In this document: positions 1 through 6,159 of the stretch, piece after piece | Position numbering within the stretch: the stretch's first letter is position 1 | Layout: each line of letters begins with the position of its first letter | DNA from: Lentisphaeria bacterium UBA1724 | Lineage (GTDB): Bacteria > Verrucomicrobiota > Lentisphaeria > Oligosphaerales > Oligosphaeraceae | DNA length: 14,127 nt | Reading direction: 5' to 3' | Assembly (NCBI GenBank): GCA_002315885.1 | Contig: DCIO01000118.1 | Coordinates: 1 to 14,127, forward strand | Notes under the pieces: generated by a model | Database searches by the model: none | Told to the model about the DNA's origin: nothing | What the model saw: the letters and a program-made list of their open reading frames with translations, nothing else | Program-made: the position numbers and the translations under genes

Positions 1-17
1 GGACGCCGTCGCTACTC

Positions 18-35
18 CCTAGGCTACCTAGGCTT
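18..35. repeat. Two-copy 9-bp tandem repeat 3' of the ABC ATPase gene
   Basis: Two adjacent 9-mers, CCTAGGCTA and CCTAGGCTT, differ at one base. They sit directly against the stop codon of the minus-strand ATPase gene. Alone this would be trivial, but the 9-bp period recurs 3' of other minus-strand genes here (9872-9898 and 11595-11636). The left edge hides whether a 7-bp array lies next to it. Nothing else is recognisable in bases 1-34. Confidence 0.45.
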
Positions 36-730
36 CAAGAATCAAGGAATTTTGCTTCCAGGTCACCAGGCACAGGGCCGTCGTAGGTGATTTTGCCATC
101 CTTGAGCATCAGTACCCGGTCGCAAATCATGGGGACTTCCTCCAGCAGATGCGTGGAGACCAGCACCGCGTGTTTTTCGCCCAGATTCTTCAGCAGCGCC
201 CTGGCGGCATTTTTCTGGATGGGATCCAGTCCGTCGGTGGGTTCATCCAGCATCAACAATGGCGGACGATGGACCATCGCCTGAGCCAATCCCAATCGTC
301 GGTGATAGCCCTTGGAGAGCTGGTCGCAGATGCGGTCCGCCACCGCCTCCAGCGCGCACTCCTGGATAGCGGCCTCCACGGCTGCCGCCGCGGCCCTTCC
401 CCGCAATCCCTGTGCTTCCGCCGTAAACCGCAACGCCTCCCGCACACGGAACCCCGTGTAGGAGGGCGCATTCTCGGGGAGGTACCCCATGGCATGACGA
501 GCCACCTCGGGGGCTTCCTCCAACGCGACACCGCCGATACGGATACTCCCCGCATCCGCAGGGAGATACCCCGCAATCGTCCGCATCAGCGTGGATTTGC
601 CCGCGCCGTTGGTTCCCAACAGCGCCACCACCTGGGGTTTCTCGATGGCGAAGGAAATCTCGTGCAGGACGGTCACCCCGGAAAAGCCCTTCCGAAGCCC
701 ACGCACTTCCAATGGAAATACCCCGTCCAT
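35..730 (-). CDS. ABC transporter ATP-binding protein, GldA/CcmA-like (ABC-2 type exporter)
   Basis: A stand-alone cytoplasmic nucleotide-binding domain of 231 residues, a usual length. Visible motifs: Walker A GTNGAGKST (39-47), a GYLPE segment around 82-86 typical of the GldA/CcmA branch, signature LSKGYHRR (139-146), Walker B LLMLDEP (158-164) with the D-loop GLDP, and switch His194 in STHLLEEV. The LSKG[YF] signature is characteristic of ATPases pairing with ABC-2 permeases or gliding-type GldFG partners. The permease would be expected further left, outside the window. The ATG follows the TAG stop of the upstream McsA/McsB-like gene with no spacer, and the upstream end supplies an AGG just before it, so the two are probably co-transcribed and translationally coupled. 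The substrate cannot be told from the ATPase. Confidence 0.9.
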   Translation of the reverse strand: MDGVFPLEVRGLRKGFSGVTVLHEISFAIEKPQVVALLGTNGAGKSTLMRTIAGYLPADAGSIRIGGVALEEAPEVARHAMGYLPENAPSYTGFRVREALRFTAEAQGLRGRAAAAAVEAAIQECALEAVADRICDQLSKGYHRRLGLAQAMVHRPPLLMLDEPTDGLDPIQKNAARALLKNLGEKHAVLVSTHLLEEVPMICDRVLMLKDGKITYDGPVPGDLEAKFLDS

Positions 731-2794
731 CTACCTCATCCCCCAGTCAAATTCATCGGACGCACTCTTTAGTATGTCCCGTATCATAAATGCACGCGTA
801 TTGTTGCATCTGTCACGTTCCAGGAGCACCTCGGGACTCTCCTGCGGCAGACGCTCCTCAAAGGCACTCTTCAATTTCTCCAATATCCGACCAGGGTCGT
901 CAATGAGATTCCCGAGCATCTCCCCAAGCCCCAGGGGGTCACTATCGTCAGTCTTCATGCCTTTCTTTGCAGGAAGCGCCATGTCGGGATCCTGGTCTTC
1001 CCAAAGCACATCCCCCAGTTGGTCCAAATCTTCCAAGTAGGGCGATGCGTAGTCTATGGATGGCATTGTGGGAACAAACTCGCTCTTATATCGACCACCA
1101 AACAACGGATTACGGAGGTCGTTATCACTCCTCAATGCAAAACGGGCCGCCTCGAAGAGAGACTGCTTGGGAATACTCGTAATACACCCCAATTCAATCC
1201 CTAACCAGACACGGGAAATCGCCAACAGCGCATCCTCTTGCGTGAGCAAACGCGCATTCTGCAACAACGCCAAACTCCGCGCAATGGCATCCTCCGCACG
1301 ACGATGCCGGAGCAAATTCGCCTTGAGACGACGACGGGCCTGCTGCTCCTCCTTCTCCAGGAATTTCGCCACGCGATTCAAATTCTGGAAACGCTCTTTC
1401 AGTGGCGTCCCACAGGAGCGGATGTCAATCAACGCCACAAGACCAATCGCCTCGCCATGAGGCTCACTGACACGCATTGGCACGCCATCTGCCGTCGTCA
1501 GACAGATGCTCGGAGTGCCATCCGTACACCCGGAGAAATCCTGTGCCTGGACTGTTTTCTGGAGTTTCAGGATATCCTCCGTCATGCAGAGTGCAGGGAG
1601 ATGGAGGTATTCCATCGGGAAAATACAACTCCCGATTGCCTCTCTGCGTGGAGAGAAATACCCGAACTCGGGATCCGTAAAAAAAGTGCATCGGTGTTCC
1701 AGACGATGCAGAAATGCACGGAGGTGCTTCAGCAAAACACCTCCCTCACCGGGTTTGCCCATCATCTTTCCCTCAAAGGAAAAAGACCGGTGCTGGCAAT
1801 ATAGACTGCTCCCGCAATCAATCTGCATACGATGATTTTTCGTGTTCAAGCTGTAGTCCTTTGGTATCCACTCGCCACCCGCGAAAATGGGGTCCTGCCA
1901 CAGGAATTCCGCCAACCGCCTGTGATAATCCGCAGCAGTGGCCTCCTTCGGCATGGGCCAATCCACAATCGTGCGGAAAAAAATAAGGCTACTTCCTAGA
2001 CGAATCTGCGCCGCACGGGAGCCATCCGACGGCAACCACCCATAACGCCAGAACTCATCACGAGTCTCCAAGCCATTCAAGGCAGGAAGTGCCAGAAAAT
2101 CCGCAACATCCTCGACCGAGGCAGGAGTGGCGTGACGACGCATCTCCTCCGTCAAATTCCGACGCAGGCAGTTGAGCTCCTCTTTCAACAACTCCGCCCC
2201 ATCCAAATTCTTCGCCGCCACCGCAGCATGATAGCGCTTCAACAATGACACCAACCGCTCACCGTCTGACATGCTCTTCTCTTTCTCCGTTTGACCACGA
2301 GAGGGCTTGCAAAAACAGGGCATACCCAATATCTCCGCAGAATGCTGGTGGCAGTCCTCAAGACTCTTGGCAAACCGCCCACGCAGGACATCCCGTAACG
2401 TGGTCAAACAATGACCGCATTTCATCGGGACTTCTGACATCCCAGAAGACTGAAGGAATTCACGATGACAGGAAGGACATTCATCCTTCGGGGGACGTGG
2501 TTTCGAACCCACGGGGGGCTTCAGCTGGGAAAGAAATTCCTTCAGGGAAACACCATCGCCATCTAGCTCCTCCTGGGCGGAGAATTCCTCCAACTCCTCA
2601 GGGAAGTCCTTCTTCAGGTCCTTCATCATACCCTGGAGCATCTGACGCAATTCCTCAGGGGTGTCCTCCTCCTGCGACATCTTCATGGCACAGGAAAGAC
2701 AATAACTGACAGTGCTGTGGCGACCATCACTTCCGTAAGCACGAAAATGCACCACAGCGGGATTCTTATGGCATTTTTGGCAAAGTTTCGGCAT
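731..2794 (-). CDS. McsA-McsB-like fusion protein with degenerate arginine-kinase domain
   Basis: The 687 residues read as two normally separate partners in one chain. The N-terminal half resembles McsA: zinc-finger pairs C5/C8 with C32/C35 and C106/C109 with C126/C129, then a UVR-type helical hairpin around 178-213. Residues about 227-560 follow McsB (protein-arginine kinase). Matches include a Gly-Tyr plus LHLPAL segment (378-402) and a C-terminal helical part with QNARLLTQEDAL (512-523) and WLGIELG (530-536), close to McsB NARILSSEEAL and RLGIDLG. Catalytic stretches are not conserved. The SSRxRLARN arginine motif is AAQIRLGSS (261-269), NEEDHLR is replaced around 340-346, and the CPTNxGTG cysteine loop is SPRREAIGS (381-389). 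A terminal RD near 660-661 recalls the McsB phospho-arginine pocket. In Firmicutes McsAB marks proteins for ClpCP. This version is probably a pseudokinase, perhaps a scaffold or adaptor. No strong Shine-Dalgarno precedes the ATG. Confidence 0.8.
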   Translation of the reverse strand: MPKLCQKCHKNPAVVHFRAYGSDGRHSTVSYCLSCAMKMSQEEDTPEELRQMLQGMMKDLKKDFPEELEEFSAQEELDGDGVSLKEFLSQLKPPVGSKPRPPKDECPSCHREFLQSSGMSEVPMKCGHCLTTLRDVLRGRFAKSLEDCHQHSAEILGMPCFCKPSRGQTEKEKSMSDGERLVSLLKRYHAAVAAKNLDGAELLKEELNCLRRNLTEEMRRHATPASVEDVADFLALPALNGLETRDEFWRYGWLPSDGSRAAQIRLGSSLIFFRTIVDWPMPKEATAADYHRRLAEFLWQDPIFAGGEWIPKDYSLNTKNHRMQIDCGSSLYCQHRSFSFEGKMMGKPGEGGVLLKHLRAFLHRLEHRCTFFTDPEFGYFSPRREAIGSCIFPMEYLHLPALCMTEDILKLQKTVQAQDFSGCTDGTPSICLTTADGVPMRVSEPHGEAIGLVALIDIRSCGTPLKERFQNLNRVAKFLEKEEQQARRRLKANLLRHRRAEDAIARSLALLQNARLLTQEDALLAISRVWLGIELGCITSIPKQSLFEAARFALRSDNDLRNPLFGGRYKSEFVPTMPSIDYASPYLEDLDQLGDVLWEDQDPDMALPAKKGMKTDDSDPLGLGEMLGNLIDDPGRILEKLKSAFEERLPQESPEVLLERDRCNNTRAFMIRDILKSASDEFDWGMR

Positions 2795-2940
2795 ATCCAG
2801 TAACTTAATATCGTTTTCTAAGGACGGCTAAAGGAAATACAACGTCCCTCCCCAGAAGCGCATTTTTTTCCAGCTCCTAAATGTCCTACAACACTTTTCC
2901 CGCTTCTACACAAATCCGACTTAAAAATATCTTTTAGACA

Positions 2941-2960
2941 AAAAAGCATTTGTGCTTTTT
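2941..2960. promoter_or_regulatory. Inverted repeat in the divergent intergenic region
   Basis: AAAAAGCA and TGCTTTTT form a perfect 8-bp inverted repeat around a 4-base TTTG loop, within the 294-bp gap between the divergent McsA/McsB-like and solute-binding protein genes. It lies about 50 bp upstream of the -35 box at 3013. It could be an operator, a weak terminator of an unseen short transcript, or a chance product of AT-rich DNA. No convincing promoter was found for the minus-strand gene in this gap. Confidence 0.3.
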
Positions 2961-3012
2961 CTCAAACATCGTTTTTTTGCTGAAAATCCTGGAGAAATTA
3001 ACCGAAAACTCC

Positions 3013-3041
3013 TTGACAAATGGCAAAACGGGTTATAATAA
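3013..3041 (+). promoter_or_regulatory. Sigma70-type promoter of the solute-binding protein gene
   Basis: A consensus TTGACA at 3013-3018 is followed by an exact TATAAT at 3034-3039 (15-bp spacer). Overlapping TAATAA at 3036-3041 gives the preferred 17-bp spacer. Start of transcription would be near 3046-3048, leaving a leader of about 40 nt. The leader has no clear Shine-Dalgarno sequence before the ATG at 3089. Confidence 0.75.
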
Positions 3042-3088
3042 GTGAAAATGATAACTTCATTGTCGTCGTATCGTAAACAGATTTTGTC

Positions 3089-3877
3089 ATGAAACATAGT
3101 TTTTCTATTCTTCTTTTGGTGATTCTTGGAGTCACTTGTGTATTCCTGACTAGCTGCAAGAAAAAGTCCGCCGGTTCTGAGGGCGGCAGCGCTTCTGGTG
3201 CCACTCCTTCTGGCATCCAGAAGAAACTCGTGATTGGCACTTGCGCGGAATTTCCACCCTTTGAATTCTTCGGAGCTGACGGCAGCGTCCAGGGCATTGA
3301 TATTGACCTCATGTCGGCCATCGCCAAGAAACTCAACATGGAGCTGGTCATCGAAAACATGGATTTCAATCAGATCATCGGGAAGGTCGTTGATGGGACC
3401 CTTGATGTGGGCGCAGCAGGCATCACCGTCAATGAAGAGCGCATGAAGATTGTGGATTTCTCCACGGGATACTACTCTGGGTGCCAGGTGATGATTGTGC
3501 CGAACCATTCGGAAATCAAGGGGAAGGACGACTTAAGAGGAAAAGTCGTCTCCGTCCAGAGTGGCGCCACGGGCGAAAGTCTGGCAAAGGAATTGCAGCT
3601 GGATATCGTGAGTTTCCCGCGTGCCTCCGATGCAGTGCTGGCTGTCCTGCACAACAACGCCGATGTCGCAATCATGGATGACGAACCCGCAAAGCGTTTC
3701 CAGACAAAGAATAGCATCCGTATCAAGATCCTTCCCGAAAAGCTCACCGTGGAAGTCTATGGTCTCGCCGTCAACAAGAAAAATGCCAGACTCTTGGATG
3801 ACCTCAATCGATGCCTCGATGAAATGACCAAGAATGGCGAACTAGACGCCATCTTCGGCAAGTGGATGCACAACTAA
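3089..3877 (+). CDS. Amino-acid ABC transporter solute-binding lipoprotein (SBP_bac_3 family)
   Basis: A 262-residue periplasmic binding protein of the polar amino acid or opine class. A hydrophobic signal with lipobox LTSC puts the lipidated cysteine at C23, followed by a Ser/Gly/Ala-rich linker (about 28-43). The family-3 fold fills 46-262: start LVIGTCAEFPPFEFF, then GIDIDL (69-74), TVNEERMKIVDFS (113-125) and MDDEP (196-200). R118 is expected to hold the ligand carboxylate and the Asp pair 197/198 the amino group, as in relatives. No permease or ATPase follows; the next gene is convergent, so this is an orphan receptor or pairs with a transporter elsewhere. It has its own strong promoter and terminator, so it is likely a monocistronic, well-expressed gene. 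The exact amino acid bound cannot be inferred. Confidence 0.92.
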   Translation: MKHSFSILLLVILGVTCVFLTSCKKKSAGSEGGSASGATPSGIQKKLVIGTCAEFPPFEFFGADGSVQGIDIDLMSAIAKKLNMELVIENMDFNQIIGKVVDGTLDVGAAGITVNEERMKIVDFSTGYYSGCQVMIVPNHSEIKGKDDLRGKVVSVQSGATGESLAKELQLDIVSFPRASDAVLAVLHNNADVAIMDDEPAKRFQTKNSIRIKILPEKLTVEVYGLAVNKKNARLLDDLNRCLDEMTKNGELDAIFGKWMHN

Positions 3878-3900
3878 AACCATCCACCAACACATAACCC

Positions 3901-3938
3901 AAAAAGGCGAGAGCGCAAATTGCACTCCCGCCTTTTTT
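3901..3938. terminator. Intrinsic terminator, probably bidirectional, between convergent genes
   Basis: AAAAAGGCG (3901-3909) pairs with CGCCTTTTT (3929-3937), and the inner stem adds GAG/CTC and GC/GC pairs. On the plus strand the stem runs into six T residues (3933-3938), 23 bases after the solute-binding protein stop. The leading A run gives a U tract on the other strand, so it can also stop transcription from the minus-strand export operon, whose last stop is at 4159. Confidence 0.85.
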
Positions 3939-3955
3939 GTTTGACAAGCTTATCG

Positions 3956-4041
3956 TCCCTTTGGTCCACTAGCCTTGCCCCTCGTTTCGCTGGGCTTACG
4001 CCCGCTACACGAGGGGCGCACCTACAGGCGGCTTCGCCGCC
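3956..4041. repeat. Palindromic intergenic element with nested inverted repeats
   Basis: The segment begins with TCCCTTTGGTCC (3956-3967), an 11/12 match to the 9-mer array unit at 11595-11636. Then GCCCCTCGT (3977-3985) pairs with ACGAGGGGC (4009-4017), enclosing GGGC/GCCC around TTAC (3992-4003). GGCGGC (4027-4032) pairs with GCCGCC (4036-4041) around a TTC loop. Such stacked GC hairpins are typical of REP/MITE-like dispersed elements. Multiplicity in the genome cannot be seen from one window. Confidence 0.6.
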
Positions 4042-4058
4042 CTCGTCTTTCCACGGTT

Positions 4059-4107
4059 TTCAATTCCGAATTGAAGAAGAGGGGCATGGGGATACCTCCC
4101 CATCCTT
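4059..4107. repeat. Hairpin core of the intergenic element, copy A
   Basis: It starts with a palindrome TTCAATT-CCG-AATTGAA (4059-4075), which is one ATTCCGA unit plus ATTGAA, the same ending as the 7-bp array at 11643-11676. AGAAGAGGGG follows, then hairpin ATGGGGA (4086-4092) with TCCCCAT (4097-4103). Copy B at 9926-9970 shares CCGAATT, AGAAGAGGGG, the G-run and ACCTCCCC in the same order. The hairpin arms differ in sequence but remain paired in both. Confidence 0.65.
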
Positions 4108-4113
4108 ACAACA

Positions 4114-4145
4114 ATTCCTAATTCCTGATTCCTAATTCCTAATTG
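4114..4145. repeat. 7-bp tandem repeat ATTCCTA, four units
   Basis: Units are ATTCCTA, ATTCCTG, ATTCCTA and ATTCCTA (4114-4141), then ATTG. The array lies within 20 bp 3' of the stop codon of the last export-operon gene. It ends in ATTGAAA exactly as the array at 11643-11676 does. Heptanucleotide arrays of this kind recall the STRR sequences described in filamentous cyanobacteria. Confidence 0.75.
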
Positions 4146-4158
4146 AAATAGCTGGAAG

Positions 4159-6159
4159 CTATTTCGTCTGTTCCTGGAATAGCGTCTCGTAGAAGCCCTT
4201 CTTTTCCAGCAATTCCTGGTGTGTGCCATATTCGGTCACACGGCCATTCTCCAATACAGCGATATGATTGCAACGGACGGCCATGGAGACGCGCTGGGAT
4301 ACAATCACCGCGGTCTTCCCCGCCAGCTGTGTCATCAGCGTCTCCTGGATCTTCCGTTCCGTATTGGCATCCAACGCGCTGGTGCAGTCATCCAGCAGGA
4401 GCACCTCTGGTTCGCAGAGTAGCGCCCGCGCAAGAGAGAGCCGCTGCCGTTGTCCGCCGGAGAGCGACTGCCCCTTTTCACCAATGAGCGTCTCGTATTG
4501 TACGGGCATCTCCAGAATGAAGTCGTGCATTGCGGCGTCTTGGGCGGCCTTGATGATCTGCTGGTTGGTCGCCTCGGGATTCCCGTAGGCGATATTATCC
4601 CGGACACTCCCCGAGAAAATCTGCGCTTCCTGGGGCACCACGCCCAGGCTCGTGCGCAGGCTGGCGAAGCGGATCTTTTCCAGCGGCACGCCATCGTAGT
4701 CGATACTGCCCTTGGTCGGCGTATACAGCCGCGCCAGCAAATGCAGCAAGGTGCTCTTTCCTGTGCCGGAAGCGCCCATGATGCAGAGCCATTCCCCCGC
4801 GGGCACATCCAGGTTGACCCCGGAAAGCACATCCTTCCCCGCGTCCTTCTCGCCATCGTTGTAGTGATAAGAGAGATCCTTGATGTGGATGCCGTGTGCC
4901 AACGGCTTCGGGAAATCCACCGCATCGGGATCTTCGGTGATTTCGGGCTTCTCGTCCAGCACCCCATAGCACCGCCCCAGTGCCACCTGCAAATCCTGGT
5001 TGGTGAAGGTCATTTCCGTAAAATCCGAGACCGGCTGGAAGAAGAGCTGCGTCAGAAAACGCAGGAAGACCAACTTCCCCAACGACATCTCTCCCAGTGT
5101 CACTAGATAGCCGCCGAAGAGGAACACCGCGCAGTTGGCAAAATGCAACGCCAGCCACGACAGGAACCCCATTACCTTGTAGCGCCACTGCACTTGAGAG
5201 GCGTCACGGATATACACCGAGGACAACCGACGGAAATTCAACGCCTCCGCATCCTGCTGACCGTATGACTGCACCGCCTTGATGGCATCCATCTTCTGGG
5301 AAATCAATCCATAGAGCGCACCGTTGGTAAAGCGCTGCTCCCGTTGCATGAAATGCATCTTCGGAACATAATGACGCTTGATGATGACAAAGAAGGGCAT
5401 CGTCAGCAAAAGCACCACCAGCACACGCCATTCGGATACCAGCAGAATGCCAGTGCCTATCCCCGCCAGCCCCACAATGCGCACCAACAACTCGATGATA
5501 TACGCAATCTCGTTGCGCACCGCGCCCGTGTCGCTGATGATGCGCGACAACAACCGCCCGGGACTCATCTTCTGCTGGTAGGAAAGCGACAACTCCAGAA
5601 CCTTCTTGTGCATGTCCTCGCGAAGACGACCCTGCACTTTGTTCATCAGCGTGACTTCCAATTTCGCCACGTGACGACTCAGCAGATTGAAAAAGATATG
5701 CGTCGCCACGTAGAGCATCGCCAGAAGAAGCAACGCCTTGCCCGCTTCAACAGGACGGCGTGACAAGCGTATTCCCCGGGCAATGCGCCGTCCCTGGCTC
5801 TCCGCTGGTGGATTTCGTGCGGCGATGCTGTGGTCGCGCCTCTGTGCGCCACGGGAGCCCATCTTCTCGTAGGCGGGTGTGGGGCGGCCGTTGGTGTCGG
5901 TCACCACCAGGATATTATCCACCACATATCGGTTCAATGCGGCGATACAGTAGCTGCCCGAGGTATTGAGTCCCATCACCAGCACGGTCGCCAGCAGCAA
6001 CCACCGATAGGGCCAGAGATACTCCCGACAGAACCGCAGGGTATAATTCTTCTTTTCCCCGGATTTCTCCTCACGCTGCTTTCCGCGGTAGGGGTAGTCA
6101 CGGGTATGATCGTGGCTCAGGAATTTCAAGAGGCCGCCGCCATGTGTCTTGTTAGTCAT
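4159..6159 (-). CDS. ABC exporter half-transporter with degenerate ATP site (permease-ATPase fusion)
   Basis: Type IV ABC exporter half: transmembrane domain about 45-400, nucleotide-binding domain about 425-666 (numbering from the chosen start). Motifs: Walker A GASGTGKST (462-470), Q-loop Q510, consensus signature LSGGQ (566-570), Walker B LLLDD (587-591). The catalytic glutamate is Asp591 and the switch histidine is Gln622 (IVSQRVS), the pattern of the non-hydrolysing half in heterodimers such as TM287/288 or BmrCD. The partner is the preceding gene. I chose ATG 6159: it overlaps the partner's stop by 8 bp (ATGACTAA) and has AAGGGGG six bases upstream. An in-frame ATG at 6216 would add 19 unlikely residues. 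Oddity: an Arg-rich hydrophilic stretch (about 90-137) between TM1 and TM2. There is no N-terminal C39 peptidase domain. Likely role: export with the MFP and TolC-like proteins of the operon. Confidence 0.9.
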   Translation of the reverse strand: MTNKTHGGGLLKFLSHDHTRDYPYRGKQREEKSGEKKNYTLRFCREYLWPYRWLLLATVLVMGLNTSGSYCIAALNRYVVDNILVVTDTNGRPTPAYEKMGSRGAQRRDHSIAARNPPAESQGRRIARGIRLSRRPVEAGKALLLLAMLYVATHIFFNLLSRHVAKLEVTLMNKVQGRLREDMHKKVLELSLSYQQKMSPGRLLSRIISDTGAVRNEIAYIIELLVRIVGLAGIGTGILLVSEWRVLVVLLLTMPFFVIIKRHYVPKMHFMQREQRFTNGALYGLISQKMDAIKAVQSYGQQDAEALNFRRLSSVYIRDASQVQWRYKVMGFLSWLALHFANCAVFLFGGYLVTLGEMSLGKLVFLRFLTQLFFQPVSDFTEMTFTNQDLQVALGRCYGVLDEKPEITEDPDAVDFPKPLAHGIHIKDLSYHYNDGEKDAGKDVLSGVNLDVPAGEWLCIMGASGTGKSTLLHLLARLYTPTKGSIDYDGVPLEKIRFASLRTSLGVVPQEAQIFSGSVRDNIAYGNPEATNQQIIKAAQDAAMHDFILEMPVQYETLIGEKGQSLSGGQRQRLSLARALLCEPEVLLLDDCTSALDANTERKIQETLMTQLAGKTAVIVSQRVSMAVRCNHIAVLENGRVTEYGTHQELLEKKGFYETLFQEQTK

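Noticed and set aside
3920..4135. Small plus-strand frame after the solute-binding protein gene
   Set aside because: It begins inside the terminator hairpin and runs through palindromes and tandem repeats.
5745..5890. Paired frameshift in the ABC gene creating the Arg-rich stretch
   Set aside because: The alternative frames in this segment give no sequence more like an ABC exporter loop, and the flanking helices remain in one frame, so the insert is kept as real.
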